A stretch of 64,000 nt of DNA from Geomonas edaphica. Its GTDB lineage: Bacteria > Desulfobacterota > Desulfuromonadia > Geobacterales > Geobacteraceae. This document shows, piece after piece, positions 48,575 through 57,419 of this stretch. Both the position numbers and the translations under genes were made by a program. The stretch covers positions 708,546-772,545 of the forward strand of contig NZ_SSYB01000004.1 in the NCBI RefSeq assembly GCF_004917075.1, in the 5' to 3' direction. Under the pieces are notes generated by a model. The model ran no database searches and was not told the origin of the DNA. It saw nothing but the letters and a program-made list of their open reading frames with translations. Within the stretch, counting starts at the first letter, position 1; each line of letters opens with the position of its first letter.

Positions 48575-48987
48575 AACGAGGCTACGTAAAGTCATCCCCA
48601 CATTTTTTCAGGCCGGTCAAGGTCGCCTTCGCGCTCGCCGTCCTGCTTCTCCTGGCGCTTGCCTTTCTGGTGCCGGCTCCCCTCCAGGAGCAGGCGAACC
48701 TCGCCCGGGTCCCTAATCCGGTGAAGTCCGCCTGGTTTCTTCTCTGGATTCAGGAACTGGTCAGCTACTCGAAATACCTGATCTACCTTGTGGTGCTCCT
48801 TGCCGCCTCGTTCGTCGCCCTTCCCTGGCTCGCGCCCGGCACACCACCTGAGGGAGCAACGTGGTTTGCCAAAAAGCGGCGCGCCCTCGATCTCTTAGCT
48901 CTTGCCGTCTTTGCCGCCGTCCTCGCGCTTACCGCAGTCGCCATGTACTTTCGAGGTGCCAATTGGCAGTTCGTCGCCCCCTTCTGA
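48571..48987 (+). CDS. extQ: Cytochrome b C-terminal-type (subunit IV-like) membrane protein
   Basis: A 138-residue protein with three hydrophobic spans (about 17-37, 66-85, 105-125). NPVKSAWFLLWIQELVSYS resembles the PxKxxWYFL..QE segment of subunit IV in b6f complexes. It starts at an ATGA overlap with the preceding b subunit, showing coupled translation. It completes the split cytochrome b. Its end overlaps the following cytochrome c gene by 25 bases. Confidence 0.82.
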   Translation: MKRGYVKSSPHFFRPVKVAFALAVLLLLALAFLVPAPLQEQANLARVPNPVKSAWFLLWIQELVSYSKYLIYLVVLLAASFVALPWLAPGTPPEGATWFAKKRRALDLLALAVFAAVLALTAVAMYFRGANWQFVAPF

Positions 48988-49769
48988 TCACGCTCGCACT
49001 TCTTCTGTGCCTGTGCGGCGGTGCCCAAGGTGCGAGGATCTCCTGCCTCAAGTGCCATAGTCCCCACTACCAAAAGCTGGGTAAATGCGTCGACTGTCAC
49101 CGTGGCGACCCACGCTCGGACCGCGCGCGCATCGCGCACCACGGCCTGATCGAAGGACGGTTCGCATGGTTCGCCGTGCCGGGCTCCGCTCAGTTGGAAA
49201 AGGGGCGGCGGCTCATGGACACCTTCGCCTGCCGGCGCTGTCATACCTCGGCGGGAGACGGGAACCGCCTGGCCAGCAACCTGGACCGGCTCCCGGAAGG
49301 GACCACGGCGCAGGAGATCTCCGAGGCGGTGAGGGTGCCGGCGCTCATGATGCCGCAGTTTCAGTTCGATGAGACGCAAAGAGCGGCCTTGGTGAGTGCG
49401 ATACTCGCGGGAGCGCGCCAGACGAGGGTAAATGGAGAAAAGAGGGGAGAGCCGCCCCAGGTGGTGCATTTCAAGCGGGAGCGTGAAGAGGAGGACGTTT
49501 TCGGCAAGCGTTGCGGTCCTTGCCACCGAGCACTCACCACGACCCGTGGGGGACTGGGGCGAGGCACCGTGGCGCCGAACCTCTCTGGGCTTTTCACCCG
49601 TTACTACCCGAAGACGGCCCTAGGCGGAGCTGCCTGGGAGGAGCGGTCGCTGAAAAAATGGATCGAAAACCCGAGGCGGGAGCGTCCTTTCACCCCGATG
49701 CGTCCGGTGCCTTTAGAACCACCAGACCTGGAGCGGATTCTCACCCTTTTGCGCGACACCCCGCGGTAA
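48963..49769 (+). CDS. Tetrahaem c-type cytochrome of the Cbc-like complex
   Basis: A 268-residue exported protein with four haem sites. CLKCH and CVDCH lie close together at the N-terminus, CRRCH opens a monohaem cytochrome c-like domain, and CGPCH opens a second one (about 175-265). The Met-rich PALMMPQF and PFTPMRPV segments could supply axial Met. The start is a TTG at 48963 (MAVRRPLLITLALLLCLCGG), preceded by GAGG. It ends the unit and may correspond to CbcR; I do not assign a symbol. Confidence 0.83.
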   Translation: MAVRRPLLITLALLLCLCGGAQGARISCLKCHSPHYQKLGKCVDCHRGDPRSDRARIAHHGLIEGRFAWFAVPGSAQLEKGRRLMDTFACRRCHTSAGDGNRLASNLDRLPEGTTAQEISEAVRVPALMMPQFQFDETQRAALVSAILAGARQTRVNGEKRGEPPQVVHFKREREEEDVFGKRCGPCHRALTTTRGGLGRGTVAPNLSGLFTRYYPKTALGGAAWEERSLKKWIENPRRERPFTPMRPVPLEPPDLERILTLLRDTPR

Positions 49770-49802
49770 AAAGCGGGGGGTATCGATAACTGTAGTGAAG
49801 GT

Positions 49803-50150
49803 GCCACGAAGCGTAGCAGGTGCCCACGCGCTCCCCCTTTTGCGAAGGTTCATCCGGGAATTCCGGGGAAGCATGTGTGCTTAGTTTCGAAGGGGTGAGC
49901 ATGGCATCACGCTCCCCCCTTTGCGAAGGGGGGGACGGGGGGGATTTGCTTTTCATCCACTGGTTTTAGCCGGTTGAACGGAGTCGCTTTCCTCATGGAC
50001 AAGTTGTTCGTCATCTGTCACTTGCTGTTGCAGCGTACGTGATCGCAGCGTCAGCAGGTGCTTGTATCGTCCGACCAAGGCAAATCCCCCCTGACCCCCC
50101 TTCGCAAAGGGGGGGACGCTGGGGCTCATGCAGCGCTTCGTGGGGTTGAA
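49803..50150. repeat. Composite family B repeat, second facing pair
   Basis: A variant copy (49803-49866) with the tail GTTCATCCGGGAATTCCGGG is followed by a forward core (49909-49952) and an inverted unit (50029-50150). The inverted unit shares GTCAGCAGGTGCTTGTAT and CCGACCAAGGCAAATCCCCC with 34161-34204. No gene is supported in 49770-50262. Confidence 0.85.
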
Positions 50151-50169
50151 GATCGCTGTTTTTAGCAAA

Positions 50170-50221
50170 GGGAGAAAAAAAGACAAAGAAACCCCGCCGG
50201 ATACCGGGGCCGGCGGGGTTT
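50170..50221 (-). terminator. Terminator of the chemoreceptor gene
   Basis: AAACCCCGCCGG (50189-50200) pairs with CCGGCGGGGTTT (50210-50221). On the minus strand it is followed by a T-rich tract. It lies about 40 bases after the stop codon. Confidence 0.88.
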
Positions 50222-50262
50222 CCCCAAGCCCGTCTCAAGGAGGTTAGAGGCGGGAGTGGGTT

Positions 50263-51381
50263 CTAGCCGTGCACGATCTCCTCGAGGTTGCTGGCGATGG
50301 TGGTGGAGGTTGCCGCCTGCTCCTCGGACGCCGTCGCGATCTGCGCGATGACGTGTTCGATCTCCTCGATGGAAAGCACGATGTTCGACAGTGAGGCGTC
50401 CACCTGGTGCGAGAGCGCCTCGCTCACCTCCGCCTCGTTCTTACCCTTCTCGATTGACTCGACCGCCAAGGCGGTCTCCTTCTGTATCTCGTCCACCATG
50501 AGCCGGATCTGCTTAGTCGAGGCGACGGTGCGGTCGGCCAGGCTACGCACCTCGTCGGCCACCACCGCGAAGCCGCGCCCCTGTTCGCCGGCGCGTGCCG
50601 CCTCTATGGCGGCGTTCAGCGCAAGGAGGTTTGTCTGGTCCGCGATGTCGTTGATCACCGCGACGAACTCGCCGATGCGCGCCGACTTGTCCCCCAGATT
50701 CCCCACGATCCCCGCTGAACTCCGGACGATCTCCGCCACCTTGCGCATCTCAGTGACGGCGCGGTTCACCACGTCCTGCCCCTCCCGCGCGTTAGTCAAC
50801 ACTTTGGTGGCAGAATCGGCGGCATCGACCGTGCTGCGCGCCACTTCGTTCACCGTCATGCTCATCTCCTCCATGGCGGTGGCGATCTGGGTTACCCGGT
50901 TTTCCAGGTACTCCTTGCGCTCTATGGAATCGCGCTGGTGTTGCTCCACTGCTTTTTCGGCGGTGATGTCGTTCCAGCACGCCATGTAACAGAGGACCTT
51001 TGAAGGATCCTTGCTGTCCCAGATGGGATAGGCCGTGGTCCGCAGCGTCACGTCCCCGATGGGGATCTCCGCCTTGTGCGGCATCTTGGCACGGGCGTTG
51101 GCGAAGATGTTGCGGATGCGCCCAGGGTCCTTATGGTACTGGTGGATACTCTTCCCCTCCGCGTTGGCGACATCGGCCCCGCGCAACCCCGCGTTCAGCG
51201 CGGCGCGATGCTGCTGCATGAGGGCGTGGGCCTGCCGGTTCATGTAGATAATGTTGTTGTCGTTGGTGGTGTCGCAGAGCATGACGATGTTGTCGACGTT
51301 GTCGAGCATCTGTGTAAGCTTAGCGATTTCCGCAGCCTGCTCGTCGACCTGCGTCCTGCTGGAGTTGCCGAAGAGTTTCAT
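50263..51381 (-). CDS. PAS-containing cytoplasmic methyl-accepting chemotaxis protein
   Basis: A 372-residue soluble chemoreceptor with no membrane span. A PAS domain (about 22-140; [24 protein letters not shown], ending [14 protein letters not shown]) is followed by the MCP signalling hairpin with tip [32 protein letters not shown] (about 245-276). The PAS domain may hold a redox or haem cofactor; none is evident. AAGGGAG precedes the ATG. It would feed a CheA/CheW pathway encoded elsewhere. Confidence 0.92.
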   Translation of the reverse strand: MKLFGNSSRTQVDEQAAEIAKLTQMLDNVDNIVMLCDTTNDNNIIYMNRQAHALMQQHRAALNAGLRGADVANAEGKSIHQYHKDPGRIRNIFANARAKMPHKAEIPIGDVTLRTTAYPIWDSKDPSKVLCYMACWNDITAEKAVEQHQRDSIERKEYLENRVTQIATAMEEMSMTVNEVARSTVDAADSATKVLTNAREGQDVVNRAVTEMRKVAEIVRSSAGIVGNLGDKSARIGEFVAVINDIADQTNLLALNAAIEAARAGEQGRGFAVVADEVRSLADRTVASTKQIRLMVDEIQKETALAVESIEKGKNEAEVSEALSHQVDASLSNIVLSIEEIEHVIAQIATASEEQAATSTTIASNLEEIVHG

Positions 51382-51594
51382 GTGATAAGCTCCCTTCGCG
51401 CCGTTACCCGACGCCGCTTCGGTGAGTGCGCCCGCCCGGGTTGACCAAACCGGCGCCTGTCCTTTTCCCTATCGGATATTGCCGGGTGATCTTTAATGTT
51501 TTGCATAGGTTTTCCCGCAACGCAGGGGGGAATTCGCCGTATCGTCCCAGGAACAAAACCGCTTCGACGCGAGTGAAGGTGATATGCGGGCCGC

Positions 51595-51620
51595 GAATCA
51601 CTGTCTCTGAATAGTGATTC
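51595..51620. promoter_or_regulatory. Inverted repeat in the divergent gap 51382-51818
   Basis: GAATCACT pairs with AGTGATTC across ten bases. It may be an operator or an mRNA hairpin in the 437-base gap between the divergent chemoreceptor and corrinoid-protein genes. No gene or clear promoter is seen elsewhere in the gap. Confidence 0.4.
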
Positions 51621-51818
51621 CACTCACAGGAAATGAAAAAAACTGGCAGAACCCCGCTGGATGCTGGCTTCTGTTGCAACATTGGATATTTTTTAGATGG
51701 ACTATTGGTAGAGGCGGGTGTACCTTGTTACAAAATCCTACACGGATTTCCGTTCTTCCTACGTTCTAACAGATGTTGACTGAGTCCTTACTGCGCAACT
51801 TGCTATCCGGAGTGATAG

Positions 51819-52487
51819 ATGATTGTGTCGTACCCCGCCGGCCACCTATCTGACGTACCCGCCCGTCCATCCGCTGATCTCCTTGAGCTCGCTTTGGTCA
51901 ACATGGACCGGCTCGCCCTGCAGCGGATCTATTCAGCCTCTGGTCTTACCCCCCTTTTTTTCTGCGAACAGTTCATCACCCCGGCCCTCGCCGGTATCGG
52001 CGAAAAATGGGATCGCGGGGAACTCTCGCTGTCCCACGTGTACATGAGCGGTCGGCTGTGCGAGGATTTCATGGAACAATCCTTCCGCGGTGCACCCTCA
52101 AACCGTGTAAGTGAGGAACGCGTTGCTCTCGCTGTTTTGGAGGACTACCACCTCCTCGGCAAGCGTCTCGTAGGGTTCGTGCTCAGGGGGGGCGGCGTTG
52201 ATTACCTTGACTACGGTACGGTGACCGCCGCGGAACTAGTGCAGCGGGTGCAGGAGGACTCGGTCCGGGTGCTCCTCATCTCGGCGCTTATGCTCCCCTC
52301 GGCCCTCAAGGTGCGCGAGGTGCGCGACAAGCTGGACCAGGCAGGAGTCCCATGCCGTATCATCGTCGGAGGGGCCCCTTTCCGGCTCGACCCGTCGCTT
52401 TGCGACGAGGTAGGCGCCGATTTCTGCTGCGCCACCGCTTCCCAGGTGCTCCCGGCACTCATCCAGGCATCTGGAGGTGAGCCGTGA
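51819..52487 (+). CDS. Corrinoid (B12-binding) protein, MtaC/MtmC type
   Basis: A 222-residue protein with a four-helix cap domain (about 18-95) and a cobalamin-binding Rossmann domain. The cobalt-ligand motif is D109-Y-H111-L-L-G114, with the SALML and GGAPF motifs downstream, as in methyltransferase corrinoid proteins. Such proteins carry methyl groups between two methyltransferases. The next gene is a UroD-like methyltransferase that starts inside its stop codon (GTGA), followed by a hybrid kinase. No MtaB/MttB-type substrate methyltransferase is nearby, so a sensory role is possible. Confidence 0.88.
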   Translation: MIVSYPAGHLSDVPARPSADLLELALVNMDRLALQRIYSASGLTPLFFCEQFITPALAGIGEKWDRGELSLSHVYMSGRLCEDFMEQSFRGAPSNRVSEERVALAVLEDYHLLGKRLVGFVLRGGGVDYLDYGTVTAAELVQRVQEDSVRVLLISALMLPSALKVREVRDKLDQAGVPCRIIVGGAPFRLDPSLCDEVGADFCCATASQVLPALIQASGGEP

Positions 52488-53518
52488 CCAGCATGGAACG
52501 CGTCCTTACCGCTTTGTCGCACCGGGAACCGGACCGGGTCCCGCTCTTTTTGCTCCTCACCCTGCATGGTGCCAGGGAGCTTGGGCTCTCCATCGAGGAG
52601 TACTTCTCCAGCTCGGAAAACGTGGTGCGCGGGCAGCTCGCCATGCTCAGGCGTTACGGACACGACTGCATCTATGCCTTCTTCCATGCCTCGCTCGAGG
52701 TGGAAGCCTGGGGTGGGAGCACCATTTTCAGGGACGACGGACCACCCAACGCGGGTGCCCCTCCGCTGAAGGCGGACGCCATCGCATCGCTCGCCCCGCC
52801 GCGGCTGAGCGCTGCTCCTGGGCTCGTCCGGGTCCTCGAGGCACAGCGCGGACTGAGGCATGCGGTGGGGGATTCCGTACCGATCATCGGGGTCGTCATG
52901 TCACCGTTCTCCCTTCCGGTCATGCAACTTGGTTTCGATGCGTACCTGGACCTCATGTTCGACCGCCCCGATCTCATGCAGCGTCTCATGGAGGTAAACG
53001 CCGCCTTTTGCGCCGAATGGGGTAATGCACAGCTCGCCGCCGGAGCCCACGCCATCTGTTATTTCGATCCCCTCGCCTCACCGAAGATGATTGACCCCTC
53101 CCTTTATCGTAGCTTCGGCTGGCCTGCAGCGCGCAGGGCTCTCAATGCCATTAAGGGCCCCACCGCAACCCACCTCGCCTCCGGGCCATGTCTCGGCGTG
53201 GTAGAGGACCTCGCGGGTAGCGGTACCGCGATGGTAGGCGTTGGCGGGGAGGAGGACCTCGCCGCGGTCAAGAAACGCTGCTGCGGCAGGCTGACCGTTT
53301 TCGGCAATCTGAACGGCATCGCCATGCGCTCCTGGGACGAAGCGGCTGCGATAGCCGAAGTGAAGGGCGCCATCGACGCCGCGGCGCAAGGTGGGGGCTT
53401 TATCCTGTCGGACCAGCACGGAGAGATTCCCTGGCAGGTGCCGGAACGGACCCTGGAGCAGGTAGCACAGGCGGCGCGGGAGTACGGGCGCTACCCGCTC
53501 CAAGGCGTAAGGGGGTGA
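52484..53518 (+). CDS. Uroporphyrinogen decarboxylase-like (MtaA/CmuA-type) protein
   Basis: A 344-residue TIM-barrel protein of the UroD superfamily beginning MTSMERVLTALSHREPDRVP, the usual start of MtaA/MtbA methyltransferases. In those enzymes zinc is held by His-x-Cys and a later Cys. Here the equivalent places appear to read H230-L-A232 and Q311-H312-G, so the canonical Cys ligands are missing. It may bind metal differently or act as a binding or sensing partner of the corrinoid protein. The GTG start overlaps the preceding stop, and its own stop overlaps the next start. Confidence 0.85.
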   Translation: MTSMERVLTALSHREPDRVPLFLLLTLHGARELGLSIEEYFSSSENVVRGQLAMLRRYGHDCIYAFFHASLEVEAWGGSTIFRDDGPPNAGAPPLKADAIASLAPPRLSAAPGLVRVLEAQRGLRHAVGDSVPIIGVVMSPFSLPVMQLGFDAYLDLMFDRPDLMQRLMEVNAAFCAEWGNAQLAAGAHAICYFDPLASPKMIDPSLYRSFGWPAARRALNAIKGPTATHLASGPCLGVVEDLAGSGTAMVGVGGEEDLAAVKKRCCGRLTVFGNLNGIAMRSWDEAAAIAEVKGAIDAAAQGGGFILSDQHGEIPWQVPERTLEQVAQAAREYGRYPLQGVRG

Positions 53519-56034
53519 GCATGGAGCCGATGTTGATCTGCTGCTGCGAAACCCTAGGGCCCGAGGTGAAAGGTACCATCGTGCAGGGGCGCATCGCCGG
53601 GTTCGACTGCCGGACCTTCCACGGCTGCTGCGGCCGTCCCCCCCTCAACTGGGAAGACGTCCGGCACATCTGCGACGGCCAACCCGCTATCCTCGTAGGC
53701 GGCGAGTGCCTTGCCTCCCTTGGCTCCGTTCCAGACGACCTCCACGGGGTTTTTGTTCTGCAGAAGCCGCACTGTGCCGCACTTGTTAGCGGCGAGTGCA
53801 CCTTCGATCGAATCACCGCTGCCGGGAGTTTCGTGGTTACCTCCGGTTGGGCCGCGAACTGGCGGGGCTTCCTCGGGGAGTGGGGCTTTGACCGCACCAC
53901 GGCCGTCGATTTTTTTGCCGAAAGCTGCGCCGGAATAACCCTCCTCGATACTGGATGCAACCCGGATGCGGAGGTGGCGGCCCGGGAGTTCGGTGCCTTC
54001 GTCGAGCGCCCGGTAACGGTCCTGCCGGTGCCCCCTGAGCTTCTCGCCCTGCAGCTGGAGAAGGCGCGGGGAGAACTTCAGCGGCTGGAGGCTAAGGCTG
54101 GGGGGACCGCCCCCGCCTCGGACTACGCGCTCCTTCTCGACATGCTTTCCCGGGTTGCCAAATCGAATGGCGAGGAGCGGGTCGTCGACGACATGCTGGC
54201 CTTCTTCTCGCTGCTCTTCGGGGCCGAGGAGCTCGCTTTCATCCCCGCGGCCAAGGAGAAAGCCCTCAGGCGGCACGGGGTGCGCGCGACCGGGGAGGAG
54301 ACCCTGCGCGCACTGGCACAGCGTATCGATGCTCGCTTCCACATCGAGGAGGCCGCCCGCTGCTTCATGGTGCGCCTAACCCACGATGACGTGATCGGCT
54401 GGCTCTGGTTCGGTGGCTTCGCGACACCGGAGCACACGCGCAGCTACCTGGATCTAGCCGTCACGGCGGCCGACGTGTGCGCCATGGCCATCGCCTCAGC
54501 CCGGTCGGTACACCGTGACCTGAAGGAGCGCGAGGAGAAGTACCGTCTGCTCTTTGAGAACATGGGCAACGGTTTCGCGCTCCTGCAGATGCTCGTGGGA
54601 CCCGGAGGGAGAGCCGCGGATTTCCGTTTCGTTGAGGTGAACCCCGCTTTCGAGTCCTTCACCGGTAAGAAGGCCCAGGATCTGGTGGGGAGCACCCTGT
54701 TGGACGTGCTCCCCGGGTTGGATACGGCGCAGTTGGAGAGCCTCGGGAAGCTGGTGCTGGAGGGGAACCCGATCGCACTGGAGCGCTACACGATAGACGC
54801 TAGGTGCTGCCAGCTCTGGCTCTTCAGGGCCAAGCCGGGGTACTGCGGCCTGGTCATCAACGACATCACGAAACAGAAGCTTCTCGAGGACAAGCTCAGG
54901 GAGTCCGTCAAGATGGAGTCGGTGGGACGGCTGGCAGGGGGAGTTGCTCACGACTATAACAACATGCTCTCGGTGATCATCGGGTACGCCGAGCTGCTCC
55001 TCATGGAATTCCACGGCAACCGGCGCATCACGGAGTGCCTGCGCGAGATCTGCAAGGCGGCGGAGCACTCCCGCGACGTCACCGCACAACTCCTCTCCTT
55101 TTCACGACAGCAGCTGATCTCGCCCAAGACCCTGGACATAAACGATGAGGTGTCCGCGCTGGCGGCCAGATGGTCCGCCATGTGGGGTGCCGGGATCCGG
55201 GTCTCCCTTTCCCTGGACGAGAGCCTGTGGAAGGTAAAGATCGATCCGACCCAGATGGAGCAGGTGGTATCGAACATCGTACGCAACGCCATCGCGGCCA
55301 TGCCGGACGGAGGGGATCTCACCATCATCACCCGTAACGTAACCCTCAGCGAGGATGACTGCAGCGCCTATCTCGATGCGCTCCCGGGAGACTACGCCGA
55401 GCTTGCCATCGTCGACACCGGCCACGGCATGGACGCCGAAACCTGCCGACACATCTTCGAACCATTTTTTACCACGCGCGAGGTGGGGAGCGGCAGCGGG
55501 TTGGGGCTTGCCACCGTCTACGGTATGGTCACCCAAAACGGCGGCTTCGTGACCGTCTCCAGCGCGCCCGAGGCCGGCACCACCTTCAGGATCTACTTGC
55601 CGAGCTTCGTGGATCGCGCGGCGGAGCACCGGGCGCTCACGGCTGCACACGGCTCGGGCACCGTACTGGTGATAGAGGACGACGAGATCGTGGGTAGGAT
55701 GACGGAGAAGATGCTCGAACATATGGGGTATCGCGTGCTGATGGCGGAGGACGCGGCTCAGGCGATCGAGCTCTGCCGCAACCGCGAGACTTCGATCGAC
55801 CTGGTGCTCTCCGACGTGATGCTCCCCGGGGCGAACGGCAGGGAGGCGGTAGAGAGGATCCTCGCGCTGCGTCCAGGGCTTAAAATCATCTACATGTCCG
55901 GTTACGCGGCGGAGGCCCTGCTCGAAAAAGGGGTGGACCGTGCGCGGGTCAACTTCCTGCAGAAGCCTTTCGACATGGCGAGTCTCAACTCGACGATAAA
56001 ATCCGTACTCTCCGAAAGCTTCGCGACAGGCTAA
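53515..56034 (+). CDS. Hybrid histidine kinase with DUF1638-like N-terminal domain
   Basis: An 839-residue soluble protein. Residues 1-180 resemble DUF1638 (Cys-rich, with LICCCETLGPE, GCCGRPP and LLDTGCNPD), a domain found beside corrinoid methyltransferases. Then come a short coiled coil, a GAF-like region (about 205-335), a PAS domain (about 345-460), and HisKA with phospho-His479 (GGVAHDYNN). An HATPase (GSGSGLGLATV) and a receiver with phospho-Asp767 (LSDVMLPG) complete it. No membrane span is seen. Four-base coupling with the UroD-like gene suggests it reads out a corrinoid- or methyl-related signal. The DUF1638 call is by motif recall. Confidence 0.82.
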   Translation: MSMEPMLICCCETLGPEVKGTIVQGRIAGFDCRTFHGCCGRPPLNWEDVRHICDGQPAILVGGECLASLGSVPDDLHGVFVLQKPHCAALVSGECTFDRITAAGSFVVTSGWAANWRGFLGEWGFDRTTAVDFFAESCAGITLLDTGCNPDAEVAAREFGAFVERPVTVLPVPPELLALQLEKARGELQRLEAKAGGTAPASDYALLLDMLSRVAKSNGEERVVDDMLAFFSLLFGAEELAFIPAAKEKALRRHGVRATGEETLRALAQRIDARFHIEEAARCFMVRLTHDDVIGWLWFGGFATPEHTRSYLDLAVTAADVCAMAIASARSVHRDLKEREEKYRLLFENMGNGFALLQMLVGPGGRAADFRFVEVNPAFESFTGKKAQDLVGSTLLDVLPGLDTAQLESLGKLVLEGNPIALERYTIDARCCQLWLFRAKPGYCGLVINDITKQKLLEDKLRESVKMESVGRLAGGVAHDYNNMLSVIIGYAELLLMEFHGNRRITECLREICKAAEHSRDVTAQLLSFSRQQLISPKTLDINDEVSALAARWSAMWGAGIRVSLSLDESLWKVKIDPTQMEQVVSNIVRNAIAAMPDGGDLTIITRNVTLSEDDCSAYLDALPGDYAELAIVDTGHGMDAETCRHIFEPFFTTREVGSGSGLGLATVYGMVTQNGGFVTVSSAPEAGTTFRIYLPSFVDRAAEHRALTAAHGSGTVLVIEDDEIVGRMTEKMLEHMGYRVLMAEDAAQAIELCRNRETSIDLVLSDVMLPGANGREAVERILALRPGLKIIYMSGYAAEALLEKGVDRARVNFLQKPFDMASLNSTIKSVLSESFATG

Positions 56035-57374
56035 TCCCGCTCCTCCCGGTCCTCTCCCCCCGCCTCGCGAAACATCCAGGCGCCCCCCCCGGCGAGCGCC
56101 AGGGTCGCCAGCAGAAGGAGCAGCGAAGTCGCCGGGTCGTTCAGAAGCGCCGGCCGTATGAGGAGCACCACCCCAAGCCCAAGCATCATCACCCCCGATA
56201 CCAGCTTCAGCACCCTCCCTTGCCATTCGCTCAGCTTCCTCCCACCGAGCGTCACTGTGAAGATCACGACGATCACCGCCAGAGGCACGATATAGACGGC
56301 GCAGTACAGGGCGAGGTAACCGTAATACGCGATCTTGCCCATTTCGTGCAGCGTGAGCGCGCGGGTGAAGACCATAGGGAACCCCGCCGTGCACAGAAGT
56401 TCGTAGCTGTTCGCCGCCACGGCGAGCACGGTGCTCCCGACGAGCAGGGAAGGGAGTGATTCGGCTTTCAAAAGCCGCCTCATACGGGCAAATAGCCTGG
56501 GCTTCTTGTCCTCAGGGATGGAAAGGGAGATCCCCTTGTGGAAAAGGAAGAAATCCTTGATGTTGACGAGGGCGATGAAGAGCGCGAGGAGCCCTGCGAC
56601 TGCGGTGATGGCCGGAAGCGAGCCGACGATCAGGAAGAGGTTCAGCCAGGCAGCGAGGAAAAGGAAGTAGAGGACTCCGGACGCGACGACGAAGACCCCC
56701 CCGATGAGGAGCATGCGACGCCGCGACCGGGCGTGGATCAGGAGACTCAGGAGGAAGAAGAGGACGAAGAAGGCGCAGGGGTTGAAGCTGTCGAGCGCTG
56801 CGATCACCAGGGTGAAGACGGGAAGTGAGTAGCGCTGCGGGTCGAGCTCACCAAGTCCCGGGACGGCAACCGGCGGCTGCGGTGCGGCGGCCGGTGGTGC
56901 TTTGGACGATGCTCCCCCAGCGGGGGGGAGAGCCTCGCGGACCGCGTTTTCAAGCTGCGCGCGGGTCTGTTCCGAAAAGCCGCTCAGGTAGTGCGGTCCG
57001 AGGATAAAGACCGGCACCCCGGTCGCTTCCCGGCCCCTTTCCTTCGCCATGAGCATGAGGCGCGGGATGTTCTCCCGATGCTGCAGCACCTCGGTCGCCT
57101 CGACCTTGAGGTCTGGGTACTTGCGCTTCAACTCCTCGAGAAAAGGCTTCGCCTGCTCGCAGTGCGGGCAGCCGACCCCCCAGAAGTAGTAGAGCGTGGC
57201 TTCGGGAGCGGCCCAGGCGAAGCGGCAGGTAAGAAACACCAGGAGGAGCAGCGCGAACGAAAGCGTCAAGGCGCGCGAGGGCAGGGGCGGGATGTTGCCA
57301 AGGGGGTAGGGGAGCCCCCGGCGAGTAAGGGGGCGCACAGAAACGGGAGTGGATGTCGGCATGGTGGCGGCCAT
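56031..57374 (-). CDS. Thioredoxin-domain/DsbD-like membrane protein
   Basis: The 447-residue protein has an N-terminal signal/anchor and an exported thioredoxin-like domain with CPHC (YYFWGVGCPHCEQAKPF, about 65-81). A Pro/Ala linker leads to a DsbD/CcdA-like membrane domain of six to seven spans. That domain has Cys in SFNPCAFFVLFF and in ELLCTAGFP, the pair expected to relay electrons. It would move reducing power to periplasmic thiols, perhaps for cytochrome c maturation. The start is uncertain: ATG at 57374, GTG at 57380, neither with a strong site. It overlaps the convergent kinase gene by four bases. Confidence 0.82.
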   Translation of the reverse strand: MAATMPTSTPVSVRPLTRRGLPYPLGNIPPLPSRALTLSFALLLLVFLTCRFAWAAPEATLYYFWGVGCPHCEQAKPFLEELKRKYPDLKVEATEVLQHRENIPRLMLMAKERGREATGVPVFILGPHYLSGFSEQTRAQLENAVREALPPAGGASSKAPPAAAPQPPVAVPGLGELDPQRYSLPVFTLVIAALDSFNPCAFFVLFFLLSLLIHARSRRRMLLIGGVFVVASGVLYFLFLAAWLNLFLIVGSLPAITAVAGLLALFIALVNIKDFFLFHKGISLSIPEDKKPRLFARMRRLLKAESLPSLLVGSTVLAVAANSYELLCTAGFPMVFTRALTLHEMGKIAYYGYLALYCAVYIVPLAVIVVIFTVTLGGRKLSEWQGRVLKLVSGVMMLGLGVVLLIRPALLNDPATSLLLLLATLALAGGGAWMFREAGGEDREERD

Positions 57375-57419
57375 GCGCACATTCTACTATGAAAATACGC
57401 GTTGCGCAGGATTCATGAA

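Noticed and set aside
51404..51682. Minus-strand open frame in the chemoreceptor/corrinoid gap
   Set aside because: No homology, no ribosome binding site, and it crosses the inverted repeat at 51595-51620.
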